A stretch of 64,000 nt of DNA from an uncultured Clostridia bacterium (GCA_945876285.1 CAMCNO010000013.1:1-64000), one strand, 5' to 3'; counted from the stretch's first letter, positions 1 through 7,507 are shown. Notes: generated by a model not told the origin, from the letters alone. A program made the numbers and translations.

Positions 1-213
1 TGATTGCCCTCCCTCTGTAGAAGTTGTGTGGTAACTTCATTCTACCACGGGGAGAAAAATCACTATGGATTTTTTACTCAAGTGTCCAACTTGATTTTAC
101 AATCAACCATCCAAATATACTTGCATTGACATTGTTTATTGAATTGCTTCCTGAGTAAAGACACTTTTTTTCATGCAAACTACAAATAGATCATGAAAAA
201 CGGAGGGATTTTA
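1..213 (+). promoter_or_regulatory. Leader region upstream of portal gene, with imperfect dyad
   Basis: No gene is visible here. GTGGTA (28-33) and TACCAC (43-48) form a 6-bp inverted repeat inside a larger imperfect dyad beginning at TAGAAGTT (18-25). It could be an operator or the end of something upstream. The stretch is AT-rich with promoter-like hexamers (TTGATT 91-96, TATACT 116-121), but their 19-bp spacing is poor. A clear GGAGGG ribosome binding site lies at 202-207. The promoter itself is a guess. Confidence 0.3.
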
Positions 214-1458
214 TTGAATCAAGACATTGTTTGCACGAACATGCTGGATGAAACGGCGCTGTCCGGCGCGGTGGCGGAATTCCTGCGGACTGTGCGCCCG
301 GAGCGCCAGCGGCTGTTCGACTACTACCGGGGCGAACAGCCGGTGCCCAAGGGCGAGGCCGTACGGGGACGGCCCAACAATTTGCTCCGCGTCCCCTTCC
401 CCCGCTACATCACCGAGGTCCAGACCGGATATTTCCTGGGCCTCCCCCCTACGCTGGCGTTTCCCGGAGAGCGGGAAAGCCTTGCGTTTTCCACGCTGAA
501 GGACGCCCTGTCCCTGGACCACCTGCTCTTTGACATCGGCAGGGACATGAGCGTCTGCGGCGCCGGGTTCGCCCTGGTGTGGCTGGACCGGACAGGGCTG
601 CAGGCCTGCCGCTGCGACCCCCTTTCCTGCTTCGCCATCCGCAGCGGTCAGGCGGGAGCGCCTCTGCTGGGCACTGTCCGCCTGTTTCAGGACGCAGGAG
701 GCGGCACCGGCGGCGTCCTTTACCAGGCGGACGCCCTGCGGCCCTTCACCTGGGATGGCAGCCGGGCCGTTTGGGAGCCGCCCCAGGAAAACCTCCTCCG
801 GGCCATCCCCCTTGTCCCCTTCCTCAATAACTGCCAGGGCTGCGGCGACTTCGAGATGGTGACGGGGCTGGTGGACGCTTACAACCTGCTGCTCTCCGGC
901 GCGATGGACGATATGCAGTCCGTGGCCAACGCCTTTCTGGCGCTGTACGGAATGCAAGGCACCACTCAGGGCGACATCGACGAGGCCAACAGGACCCGGG
1001 TGCTGTCTCTGGCGGAGGGCGGCCGGGCGGAGTTCGTGGTGAAGGAGCTGAATCACGAGGCCCTGGGCCAGTTGGAGGAAAACCTGCGCCGGAGCATCCT
1101 GCAGCTTTCCATGACGCCGGACCTGTCTGACCAGCAGTTCGCGGGAAACGCCTCCGGCGTGGCGATGCAGTACAAGCTGTGGGGCATTGAACAGGTCCGT
1201 GCTGCCAAGGAACGGAGCTTTACAGACGCGCTGTTTCAGCTTTTGGCGGTTCTTTCCGGCGGCTTCGCCGTGCTGGGCACCAGCGTGGACCTGACGGCGG
1301 GCAAGGCGGCCTTTTACAAAAATCTGCCCCAGGACCACACAGCGCTGGCCCAGACGCTGCTCTCCCTCTCCCCTGTCCTGTCCCAGCGGACCATTCTGGA
1401 GCATCTGCCCTGGGTGACGGATGTGGAGGAGGAGCTGCGGAGAAAGGCCGCGGAGTAG
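214..1458 (+). CDS. Phage portal protein, SPP1 gp6-like
   Basis: This protein of about 414 aa would form the dodecameric ring at one capsid vertex, through which DNA is packaged and to which the tail attaches. It has SPP1 gp6-family layout: an N-terminal region with an RPNNLL/PRYI segment, a hydrophobic stem region, and the family-typical GNASGVAMQYKLW segment near residue 310. Length is normal to slightly short for the family (about 420-500 aa). I chose the TTG at 214 because GGAGGG lies 6 bases upstream; an in-frame ATG at 193 would put that ribosome binding site inside the gene. The scaffold-like gene follows after 40 bases. Oddly, no terminase precedes it in the window and no capsid follows; both are about 30 kb away. 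The frame is intact. Family assignment is firm; function within a working particle is inferred. Confidence 0.88.
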   Translation: MNQDIVCTNMLDETALSGAVAEFLRTVRPERQRLFDYYRGEQPVPKGEAVRGRPNNLLRVPFPRYITEVQTGYFLGLPPTLAFPGERESLAFSTLKDALSLDHLLFDIGRDMSVCGAGFALVWLDRTGLQACRCDPLSCFAIRSGQAGAPLLGTVRLFQDAGGGTGGVLYQADALRPFTWDGSRAVWEPPQENLLRAIPLVPFLNNCQGCGDFEMVTGLVDAYNLLLSGAMDDMQSVANAFLALYGMQGTTQGDIDEANRTRVLSLAEGGRAEFVVKELNHEALGQLEENLRRSILQLSMTPDLSDQQFAGNASGVAMQYKLWGIEQVRAAKERSFTDALFQLLAVLSGGFAVLGTSVDLTAGKAAFYKNLPQDHTALAQTLLSLSPVLSQRTILEHLPWVTDVEEELRRKAAE

Positions 1459-1498
1459 TAAAAGCGCCCTAAAAAATATTTGATAAAGGAGAAATTCT

Positions 1499-1789
1499 AT
1501 GACGGAAGACGAGAAACAGGAGCTGGAGGCTCTGCGGGAGGAAAAACGGCAGCGGGTACAGCAGGCCCGCGCCCGGAAGCTGCTGGAGGACGCCGGGATC
1601 CCCGTGTCCTTCGCTTCCCTGCTGGCGGGCGGAGATGACGGCGCCACGGACCAACGTACCCAGGACTTCTGTGCCGCCTATCAGGCGGCTCTGTCGGAGG
1701 ATGTGCGCAGACGCCTGCCCCAGCAGGCTCCGGTGGTGACGCCTCCTGTGCCCCAGCGTCCCCGCCGGGGCATCCAACGGCTTCGATAA
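1499..1789 (+). CDS. Capsid scaffold-like protein (DUF4355-type)
   Basis: A 96-aa protein with a highly charged, helical N-terminus rich in E, K and R (a likely coiled coil over residues 1-35), then a short LLEDAGIP-type motif and a tail rich in P and R. This resembles the small scaffold proteins encoded between portal and capsid genes in Firmicutes siphophages and myophages, although those are usually longer (150-200 aa). AAAGGAG sits 7 bases before the ATG. It shares the portal operon and ends at a strong hairpin. Here it is the last phage gene of the left locus, because the capsid gene expected next lies at 32381. It may be shortened or a rudimentary scaffold. Assignment rests on position and composition more than on sequence motifs. 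Confidence 0.6.
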   Translation: MTEDEKQELEALREEKRQRVQQARARKLLEDAGIPVSFASLLAGGDDGATDQRTQDFCAAYQAALSEDVRRRLPQQAPVVTPPVPQRPRRGIQRLR

Positions 1790-1793
1790 AAAG

Positions 1794-1821
1794 AATCCAG
1801 GCGGCAAAAGCCGCCTGGATT
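1794..1821 (+). terminator. Hairpin after portal-scaffold unit
   Basis: A perfect 12-bp stem (1794-1805 with 1810-1821) with an AAAA loop lies 4 bases after the scaffold stop. There is almost no T-run on the plus strand. It also lies just past the stop of the minus-strand gene at 1830, and reading that way it is followed by CTTTTT, so it could serve both directions. Confidence 0.6.
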
Positions 1822-1829
1822 TGCGCAGA

Positions 1830-1964
1830 TTAGGTATAAGATGTGTTCCCACATCTGGGGCACGGGGGCAGTGTATCGGTATTATCGTCCAAATGGACAT
1901 TCTGACCACACTCTGTACACTGGTAATCCCCGATGCCGGGTTTTTCTCCGGTATGATAAGCCAT
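1830..1964 (-). CDS. Small zinc-ribbon protein (44 aa)
   Basis: A 44-aa reading frame with two CxxC pairs: CTEC near residues 16-19 and CPRC near 36-39. This is the pattern of a single zinc ribbon. The N-terminus (MAYHTGEKPGIGDYQC) resembles small stand-alone zinc-ribbon proteins found across Firmicutes, whose function is unknown; structural or nucleic-acid binding is the usual guess. AAGGAG lies about 10 bases before the ATG. It is the last of three tiny minus-strand genes and ends facing the portal unit. A longer plus-strand frame over the same bases has no recognisable content. Confidence 0.65.
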   Translation of the reverse strand: MAYHTGEKPGIGDYQCTECGQNVHLDDNTDTLPPCPRCGNTSYT

Positions 1965-1988
1965 ACTATGTATGTCTCCTTTCGTGTT

Positions 1989-2108
1989 TTAGTTGGGGGT
2001 AGAGCGGCGGTGTCCGTCTACCTTTGTGCCGTCGCTTTTCGTATAGGGCTTCACGACGACGATCTTTTTGTCCGGTTTACCCCGGACACTGGACTTGGTT
2101 TTAGCCAT
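1989..2108 (-). CDS. Very small basic protein with KPYTKSDG motif (39 aa)
   Basis: A 39-aa lysine- and arginine-rich frame starting ATG-GCT-AAA. Its core, VVKPYTKSDGTKVDGHRRS, matches the short V-x-Y-x-[RK]-x-DG-T-x-V-x-x-H-x-R signature that recurs in many small bacterial and mobile-element proteins of unknown role. It could bind nucleic acid, but that is only inferred from charge. It lies 24 bases upstream (in transcription order) of the zinc-ribbon gene and may be cotranscribed with it. The upstream ribosome binding site is weak. Confidence 0.5.
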   Translation of the reverse strand: MAKTKSSVRGKPDKKIVVVKPYTKSDGTKVDGHRRSTPN

Positions 2109-2146
2109 CTTGTATGTTTCACAGCAGATGCTCTGATTCTGGAGCG

Positions 2147-2170
2147 GCGGGGAGGAGATTCCCTCCCCGC
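2147..2170. terminator. GC-rich hairpin between two tiny minus-strand genes
   Basis: GCGGGGAGG (2147-2155) pairs perfectly with CCTCCCCGC (2162-2170) around a 6-base loop. Neither strand has a T-run, so it may be an attenuator or an mRNA-stabilising structure rather than a true terminator. Confidence 0.4.
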
Positions 2171-2180
2171 TCTCGGTGCC

Positions 2181-2312
2181 TTAGCGGTACACAGGGATCC
2201 GAAATGCCTTCAGGCCGTGATCCTTAGCATAGTGCTTGACACCGTTGATCGTAATGGAGGCGCGAAAAATATAATAGGCGACCTCACGACGCTCCGTTTC
2301 AGGAGCTTCCAT
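2181..2312 (-). CDS. Small hypothetical protein (43 aa)
   Basis: A 43-aa frame beginning MEAPETERREVAYYIFRASI and ending with a basic tail (KAFRIPVYR). GGAAGGAG lies about 9 bases before the ATG, which is the best support that it is translated. The middle (AYYIFRASITINGVKHYAKD) has alternating hydrophobic residues like a beta-hairpin. I do not recognise the family. It is the first gene of the three-gene minus-strand group 1830-2312. Confidence 0.5.
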   Translation of the reverse strand: MEAPETERREVAYYIFRASITINGVKHYAKDHGLKAFRIPVYR

Positions 2313-2431
2313 GCGCTGTTCTCCTTCCCGGCTGGAGACTTGGATGCTTGACAGCGCACGGAACGTGTGTTATCGTAGAACTACTCAATCCTATTGCATC
2401 TGGGGATACCAACCGCATACCCCAACCAAAG

Positions 2432-2459
2432 GCGACGGCTCGGCAAAGCCGCCGCTTTT
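2432..2459 (+). terminator. Hairpin with T-run in the 2313-2651 spacer
   Basis: GCGACGGCT (2432-2440) pairs with AGCCGCCGC (2447-2455) with one mismatch, followed by TTTTCC. It could terminate a plus-strand transcript reading over the small genes, or be an upstream structure for the minus-strand transcript. The remaining spacer between 2313 and 2560 shows no gene. Confidence 0.4.
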
Positions 2460-2559
2460 CCTTTGTCCAACAACAGCATACCATGGATTTCCAGTTTTGT
2501 CAATACCACTCAATAAAAAGTGGATAATAGATAAATTAGTAATAAATTGCAGAAAAATA

Positions 2560-2587
2560 TTGATTTACTGGATGACCTGTGTATAAT
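2560..2587 (+). promoter_or_regulatory. Promoter of XRE regulator
   Basis: TTGATT (2560-2565) and a consensus TATAAT (2582-2587) are separated by 16 bases. The leader to the ATG at 2652 is about 60 nt and contains a direct repeat of AAAGCCGAA near 2607 and 2625. The perfect -10 box and AT-rich upstream DNA suggest steady expression; the repeat could be an autoregulatory site. Confidence 0.65.
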
Positions 2588-2651
2588 AGAATATAGGTAA
2601 TCATGTAAAGCCGAAATCATAAGAAAGCCGAAGAAAGAGAGGGGCTAGGTA

Positions 2652-3704
2652 ATGAAATTTGAGGTAACACCGGAATTGGCAGAGGCCATTAGAATGTCCC
2701 GTATTGAAAGCAATATCGCATCGAAAGACTTAGCCAGCCATCTCAACAGAAGCCCCGCCTATATTTCAAAGCTTGAGAAAGGCGAGATCAAGACAATTGA
2801 AGAGGAAGAGTTGACTTCTATCCTGAATTTCATCATTTGTGACAAAGATTCATTTGCGGAAAAGCTGGAGGCTTTTGCAGACAACCTGTTCCTTCGTTAT
2901 GATCCGGAAGAAATTGAGAGAAACCAGCTTTGGTTTGAAAACTACGACTGGGTCATTTGCAAGGTCCCTGTTCCGGAGACATTGGTTGACGAAATCAATG
3001 AGCGTATGGATGCAGCAGATGTACATATAAAGGACCTGAGCTTTTTGATCAATGCTAATTTAGAGCTGGATGAATCCGATCGATATAATGATAGTATTCC
3101 ATATAACCAGTGGCGGGAAAAAATTATTGATGGCCGCGTGCGGAATCATTACATCAAACTTAAAATCGACTCCGCTGAGATCACACAGCTTCTGGATAAA
3201 GAAACCACGGCAGTCAGTTATCTGCTAGTTTTTGTAATTGTTCGATTCCTACTTTGGATGACCGAGTTTCCCAACAGTAATATGCTTACAGATGAGGAGC
3301 TTTTAAAAATTTCCAAAGAAACAGGAAAATTGTTGAATAAGCACAAGTTTTTCTCTATTCGAGAAAAAGAACGGTTAAAGCGAAATACAGAGATGAAAAA
3401 GGAGCTGAACCTCCTGTTTTCCTCTGATGAGCAAGAAACTACCTCTTTTGTACAAGAATTGATTTCCTTTGTTGGAATTATGGGGACGCTTGATGTCCCG
3501 AGAGCCAGTAAAAGCTTGAAAAGCCTCAACATTGCGTTGGAATGGGATGCGGGCTTCATACTGAAGCTGTTGAGTCTCCCCTTTCCTGAGATGGACGGCG
3601 TAAGCTTTACAAATAAGAAGCAATTACTGCAAGAAATCGAAGACTTGATTCAAAAGTATAAGGATATGCCAGCCACTCTAAAGGGACTTGAATCTTATGA
3701 TTGA
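2652..3704 (+). CDS. XRE-family HTH regulator with large C-terminal domain
   Basis: A 350-aa protein. Residues about 8-62 form a Cro/C1-type helix-turn-helix, with SKDLASHLNRSPAYISKLEKG as the turn and recognition helix. The remaining ~280 residues are mostly helical, with a hydrophobic stretch near 190-205 (SYLLVFVIVRFLLW) and no motif I recognise: no LexA-type peptidase, metalloprotease or TPR consensus. Such proteins are usually DNA-binding regulators with an effector-sensing half. It has its own promoter and ends at a strong terminator. It lies between the isolated portal unit and the tail-fibre cassette, so it could be a prophage-derived repressor, but this is only positional. Base composition is more AT-rich than the surrounding phage and glycan genes, which suggests separate acquisition. 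Confidence 0.75.
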   Translation: MKFEVTPELAEAIRMSRIESNIASKDLASHLNRSPAYISKLEKGEIKTIEEEELTSILNFIICDKDSFAEKLEAFADNLFLRYDPEEIERNQLWFENYDWVICKVPVPETLVDEINERMDAADVHIKDLSFLINANLELDESDRYNDSIPYNQWREKIIDGRVRNHYIKLKIDSAEITQLLDKETTAVSYLLVFVIVRFLLWMTEFPNSNMLTDEELLKISKETGKLLNKHKFFSIREKERLKRNTEMKKELNLLFSSDEQETTSFVQELISFVGIMGTLDVPRASKSLKSLNIALEWDAGFILKLLSLPFPEMDGVSFTNKKQLLQEIEDLIQKYKDMPATLKGLESYD

Positions 3705-3741
3705 TGTCAGCGCTAACACTTCATATTAACGGAAATAGACT

Positions 3742-3782
3742 GCTCCGGGGATTACATCGCTGTAATGTCCGGAGCGTTTTTC
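3742..3782 (+). terminator. Rho-independent terminator after XRE regulator
   Basis: A 15-bp stem with two mismatches (3742-3756 with 3761-3775) is followed by GTTTTT. It lies 37 bases after the stop codon. Confidence 0.85.
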
Positions 3783-3907
3783 CTGTCCGGACATTTTTTG
3801 AGAAGCAATTCGCACGATTGCGCCAGACTTTTTCGTTACAGTAGAATCAAAGCCGCTCCTATGCCCGGAGAGCGGTAAACTGAGGAATCGAAGGAGTTGA
3901 AGCAAAT

Positions 3908-4978
3908 TTGGACATCCAAGGATATTTTACAGAAAGAGGGCTAGTGCTTTCCGCGAAACTGCTGACTGGAGCGGCATTGGTCATTACCCGGGTAGTCGCT
4001 GGCAGCGGCGAGACACAAACCACAGCAGGTTCTTTGTCGCAGCCATGCCAGACGCTGGCGGTAAATTCTCCTACCCGTAACGGGAACAACTCAACCATTC
4101 CCGCAACCCTTGCAGCGGTCAGTGCATCGGGAAACTACACGCTTACAGAGCTTGGCGTTTATGCCAATGATCCGGCTGAGGGAGAAATCCTTTACAAAAT
4201 CTATAGATTGGCTCACCCGGTGAATATTGTAGCTGGCAGCAGCCTGGCGCTGCGGTTCTATCTGGAGGAGACGGTCTCCCTGGACTTGGGTGTGACGGTG
4301 GAGTGCTCCCCTGCCGGACTGCTGACGGAGGCCGACCTGACGCCGGTGAAGGAAAAGCTGTTTGCAGTCAGCACAGGCAGCAGAAGCGTTTCTCTGGAAG
4401 CGTCCCAGCTGCAGGCCTTTTTGGAAAGTCTGCCCCGGCTGCTGACGGAGAACATCACCATCACCGTCAGCGGGACCACGGATGAATACATCTATATCAA
4501 AAATTTCTATGGAAGCGGCAGTATCAAGCTGCAGGCGGATGCGGGCGGATTTACGATTCAGCGCCAGCTGCAGGTGGATGACTGCTCCATCGACATTTGG
4601 TTGGATGGGCTGACGTTTGACGATTCGGCAGGACTGGACTATGACGCAAAGCTGCTGGTCTGGTATTCCGGCAGTGTTCATGTTTCCGACTGTGCGTTTT
4701 CAGGGGCAGACACAGGAACTGCGATCCAGGTGGGGTATACTTCCAACGCGCGCGTGAAGGACTGCTCCATCAAAAATTTTGAACGGGCTCTTGATACAAC
4801 CAGCAATTCAATGGCATCTCTGCAAAACTGCGCCGATGTGGCCGGCAATACGTTCGGAATTATGTCTTCCTGGGGTGCTCTGGTGTGGTTGGCAGGAAAC
4901 ACACCGGAACTGCTGGGAGGTGCTTCAAATTATAAAAATGGCGGACTGATCGCCAAAGTGGACGGAACACTGCTGTAA
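3908..4978 (+). CDS. Phage tail fibre/tailspike-like protein
   Basis: A 356-aa protein. Residues 1-150 match the tail-collar/fibre N-terminal domain and are clearly paralogous to the fibre at 40773: shared GSGET, LTELGVYA and SPAGLLTEADLT segments in the same order. From about residue 175 the sequence becomes a series of short beta-strands with regularly spaced D, G, N and S residues (for example VSDCAFSG, VKDCSIKNF), as in a right-handed beta-helix tailspike. The N-terminal part would attach to the baseplate; the beta-helix would bind or cleave a surface glycan. The start is TTG at 3908 with AAGGAG about 11 bases upstream. It heads a three-gene cassette ending at a terminator and is 30 kb from the tail operon, so it may be an alternative fibre. 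Confidence 0.75.
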   Translation: MDIQGYFTERGLVLSAKLLTGAALVITRVVAGSGETQTTAGSLSQPCQTLAVNSPTRNGNNSTIPATLAAVSASGNYTLTELGVYANDPAEGEILYKIYRLAHPVNIVAGSSLALRFYLEETVSLDLGVTVECSPAGLLTEADLTPVKEKLFAVSTGSRSVSLEASQLQAFLESLPRLLTENITITVSGTTDEYIYIKNFYGSGSIKLQADAGGFTIQRQLQVDDCSIDIWLDGLTFDDSAGLDYDAKLLVWYSGSVHVSDCAFSGADTGTAIQVGYTSNARVKDCSIKNFERALDTTSNSMASLQNCADVAGNTFGIMSSWGALVWLAGNTPELLGGASNYKNGGLIAKVDGTLL

Positions 4979-4989
4979 GGGGGGACTAT

Positions 4990-5250
4990 ATGACGCTGTA
5001 TCTTTATAAAACAGGGACGGATGTCCCTGTGGTACTGCTGGAGGATGTGAATTCCTATACCGCTGACCGGGTGGTAACGAAAAAAGGCGTATACGCTCCT
5101 CTGGCCGGGGACTGCGAGCTTTCCACCACTCCGGACTGCGCCGGGACGCTGCGGGCGGACTGGCGGAAAAAAAATCCTCCCGCCGAGAAACGGCTGGAGG
5201 AAGTGGAGGACGTGCTGGCTGAGCTGCTGTTTGGAGGTGAGGCGGAATGA
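4990..5250 (+). CDS. Small phage-associated protein after tail fibre
   Basis: An 86-aa protein beginning MTLYLYKTGTDVPVVLLEDV, with a small beta-rich N-terminal part and an acidic helical end (EKRLEEVEDVLAELLFG). Its location immediately after the fibre gene, with a GGGGGGA ribosome binding site, matches the small XkdW-like or fibre-assembly proteins at the ends of tail operons; the equivalent gene in the main tail operon is 42564-42950, though the two sequences are not obviously related. It overlaps the next gene by 4 bases, suggesting coupled translation. Function unknown. Confidence 0.6.
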   Translation: MTLYLYKTGTDVPVVLLEDVNSYTADRVVTKKGVYAPLAGDCELSTTPDCAGTLRADWRKKNPPAEKRLEEVEDVLAELLFGGEAE

Positions 5251-5387
5251 CTATGGCATTGAACCTGTTGCTGCGGGTCTTGCGCCGCAGAGTGAGTAAG
5301 GGGGAATCCCTTGACAGTATTCTGGCCGACTATCCCCGCCTGACGGAGGAGGAACGGGAACAGATCCTGGCCGCGCTGGAGGGCTGA
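5247..5387 (+). CDS. 46-aa protein with DUF433-like helix pair
   Basis: It begins ATGACTATG overlapping the previous stop. The second half (KGESLDSILADYPRLTEEER) matches the G-x-S-x-x-x-I-L-x-D-Y-P-x-L-T-x-E-D/E pattern of DUF433 proteins, which are often antitoxin-like DNA-binding partners. The first 15 residues are hydrophobic and basic (MALNLLLRVLRRRV). By position it corresponds to xkdX at the end of the main tail operon but lacks the XkdX signature. Last gene of the cassette. Confidence 0.5.
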   Translation: MTMALNLLLRVLRRRVSKGESLDSILADYPRLTEEEREQILAALEG

Positions 5388-5460
5388 ATGGAAGCCCTTA
5401 GGGGCCTTTCTCACTATATGGCTATCCGCTTTATCGCTCAAAGGGATATATTTAATCATG

Positions 5461-5491
5461 ACCGCCCGATCCAAATGGACCGGGCGGTTTT
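5461..5491 (+). terminator. Terminator of tail-fibre cassette
   Basis: ACCGCCCG (5461-5468) pairs with CGGGCGGT (5481-5488); an inner TCC/GGA extends the stem, and TTTT follows on the plus strand. It separates the cassette from the convergent SGNH gene. Confidence 0.85.
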
Positions 5492-5507
5492 CGCGGTGCT
5501 GAAGAGG

Positions 5508-6521
5508 TCAGGAGACCTCCATATATTTGAGAAAGTACCAGATTGCGTCCGCAATTTGCCAGTAACCGGACTCGTCAGGGTGGCAGTTGCCGTTAGAAAT
5601 GGTGGATAGCTCCGTATAGGAATTCCGGGCGTTGACAGGTGTGCTTTCCAGTCCCATATTATAGCGGGTATCCAAATTTGTATTGATGGGAACAAGGTAG
5701 ATGTTTGCATCTTCCTGACCGGTGAAGGTCTCGATCAGAGCCTTTGTCCAGAGGAAATTATTCAGCTTATACCGCCAACGGCTGATATCGCAGCCATAAG
5801 CTTTTCCAAAAGAGTCCTGGTCATAGGCCGGTGGAATGGTGACACAGAGGCCGATCCTGATGTCGGAACAGTAAGCGTGTATGCTGACGGTCATGGCCTG
5901 ATACTGAGTGAGCATGGATTGGATCTTTTCCTGAAGGGCGCTGTCATCTTCATAGGTAAAAACGTCGTTGATGCCCAGATTGATGAGCACGTAGTCCGGC
6001 GCGCCGAAACTCTGCGCGGCCATGTACCGACTAAAGTCAAATACTCCGTCAAAGACGAAGGGGCTCTCCGGGTCCTGGTAATACTGCTCCGTTGTCCATC
6101 CGCTTCTCCCCTCATGGCAAACCGGGGCCCCTCCCAAGGTTCCTACCAAGGTGATGTCCATGGGGTCATCCGCAAAATTCTGATACAGCTTTGACAACAT
6201 AACGCCGTTGGCGGTGGTGCTGTCACCAATCACCAGAATACTTCGGTTGACTCCGGCTCCGGCGTCCGCCGGCGCCACCTTTAAAATCGTTTCCGCCGAG
6301 GCGGCGAGACGGCAGTTTTCCCAAGCCTGGATGGTAATGCCGTACCAGCCTTCCTCCCCTTCTTTCGGAGTTATACGGTAGCCAAAGTCAAGTTGTTCGC
6401 CACGACCGCAATCCACATTGAAATCGTAACGGGTATCCCGGCCGCTTAAAATATTGTCGAAGTAGATGTTCAGTTCCTGACCCACAAGCCCATAAACTGT
6501 GTCGGGAAGGGCAATTTCCAC
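5508..6521 (-). CDS. SGNH/GDSL-type esterase, frame broken from its lipoprotein leader
   Basis: 337 aa from a GTG at 6521. Residues 1-85 look like an all-beta domain; an SGNH hydrolase domain follows, with block I VIGDSTT (Ser101), block III LGIND, and block V NCHPDESGY (His314). An Asp three residues before that His, usual in the triad, is not present. Likely substrate: acetyl or other acyl groups on surface glycan, since it is the last gene of the polysaccharide operon. The GTG has no good ribosome binding site. Upstream, an ATG at 6672 with TAGGAG encodes a lipoprotein signal peptide in the -1 frame; removing one G from the six-G tract at 6612-6617 would join leader, linker and enzyme into one ~388-aa lipoprotein. 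Either a phase-variable gene, a recent pseudogene or a base-calling error. Confidence 0.8.
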   Translation of the reverse strand: MEIALPDTVYGLVGQELNIYFDNILSGRDTRYDFNVDCGRGEQLDFGYRITPKEGEEGWYGITIQAWENCRLAASAETILKVAPADAGAGVNRSILVIGDSTTANGVMLSKLYQNFADDPMDITLVGTLGGAPVCHEGRSGWTTEQYYQDPESPFVFDGVFDFSRYMAAQSFGAPDYVLINLGINDVFTYEDDSALQEKIQSMLTQYQAMTVSIHAYCSDIRIGLCVTIPPAYDQDSFGKAYGCDISRWRYKLNNFLWTKALIETFTGQEDANIYLVPINTNLDTRYNMGLESTPVNARNSYTELSTISNGNCHPDESGYWQIADAIWYFLKYMEVS

Positions 6522-6591
6522 ATCCGACCCAGCCGCATCTGCTTGCGGCTCATGGAGCGGTGCATCGATATCTTGACCGATAGTCCCTGTA

Positions 6592-6672
6592 TCAGAGACG
6601 AATGTATTTGCGGGGGGCGCAGCCTGACAACAAGAAAGAAATTAAAATAATTGAAAAGACTATGAATTTCAT
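6592..6672 (-). other. Detached lipoprotein signal peptide with frameshift in six-base homopolymer
   Basis: The frame from ATG 6672 reads MKFIVFSIILISFLLSGC, a textbook lipobox (LSGC), then A-P and stops at 6592. It starts 56 bases after the hisF-like gene with a good ribosome binding site. The plus-strand run of six G (6612-6617, six C in the coding strand) lies immediately after the lipobox cysteine codon region, exactly where a single-base change restores the frame to the SGNH enzyme. Confidence 0.75.
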
Positions 6673-6728
6673 GGCAGTCTCCTATCCGCACGGAAGTAGC
6701 TTTCCCTGTGAACGAGAGGCAGAGTCAT

Positions 6729-7505
6729 TCAATCGTCCTCGTAAATGCCGGCGTTCAGGTAGTCGCTTTCCGTGGGGGCTGTGATCAGGATGGCCTTGTT
6801 GCGGCCGTAGTAGACGAAAAAGCTGCCGGCAGCGGCGGCGTGGGCGTGGCCCTCCTCCAGCACCTGCCGGAGATCATCGATAGAGCCGCAGCCGCCGCAG
6901 GCAATGACCGGGATGTCCACCGCGTCCGCCACGCTTTTCACCAGGGCAATGTCGTAGCCCTTCATCTGCCCGTCCCGGTTGATGGAGTTTAGAAGAATTT
7001 CCCCCACTCCAAGCTCCTGGGCGTAGGCGGCCAGCCTGGCCGGCGTGTAAGAGGTCTTTACCTGACCGTCGTTGGTATAGCAGGCGGCGCGGCCCAGAAA
7101 GTCGCTTTTCACGTCGATGGAGGCCACGATGCTCTGGCTTCCGGCGTAGGCCACCGCGTCCCGCACCAGTTGGGGGTTCGCCACCAGAGCGGTGTTCAGC
7201 ACCACCTTCTCATAGCCGATGGCAAACAGGCGGCGGATCTCCTCCAGCGTGGTGACGCCGCCTCCGTAGCTCAGGGGCATGAAGGCTTCCGTGGCGATGT
7301 CGTGGAGCAGGTCGAAGTCCGGCCCCCTCCCCTCCCGGGTGGCGGTGATATCCAGAACACACAGTTCGTCCACGCCCTTGTTGTTAAAGATCTTTACGGC
7401 GTTGACCGGGTCCCCTAGATACCGGGGATTTTCAAATTTCTGGGTCTTGACCAGTCCGCCTTCTTTCAGCAGCAGACTGGGAATGATTCTCGGACGACGA
7501 TACAT
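6729..7505 (-). CDS. wbuZ: HisF-like cyclase subunit of sugar amidotransferase (WbuZ-type)
   Basis: 258 aa, a complete TIM barrel of the HisF family. The N-terminus reads RIIPSLLLKEGG where histidine-pathway HisF has RIIPCLDVKDGR: the catalytic Asp (Asp11 in Thermotoga numbering) is Leu12 here, while the second Asp (IVASIDVKSDF) remains. This replacement is typical of the HisF homologues that work with HisH and an N-acetyl sugar amidotransferase in O-antigen clusters, where they deliver ammonia instead of cyclising PRFAR. It directly follows hisH- and amidotransferase-like genes, with no other his genes nearby. I chose ATG 7505 because AGAGG is 8 bases upstream; a GTG at 7514 overlaps the ribosome binding site. 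Confidence 0.9.
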   Translation of the reverse strand: MYRRPRIIPSLLLKEGGLVKTQKFENPRYLGDPVNAVKIFNNKGVDELCVLDITATREGRGPDFDLLHDIATEAFMPLSYGGGVTTLEEIRRLFAIGYEKVVLNTALVANPQLVRDAVAYAGSQSIVASIDVKSDFLGRAACYTNDGQVKTSYTPARLAAYAQELGVGEILLNSINRDGQMKGYDIALVKSVADAVDIPVIACGGCGSIDDLRQVLEEGHAHAAAAGSFFVYYGRNKAILITAPTESDYLNAGIYEDD

Positions 7506-7507
7506 GG

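Noticed and set aside
211-1647. 478-codon minus-strand frame over the portal gene
   Set aside because: Antisense shadow of a GC-rich gene; low-complexity R/Q/H-rich protein with no family resemblance and no ribosome binding site.
1821-2351. 176-codon plus-strand frame
   Set aside because: Three small minus-strand genes with ribosome binding sites or recognisable motifs explain the region better; the plus frame has no recognisable content.
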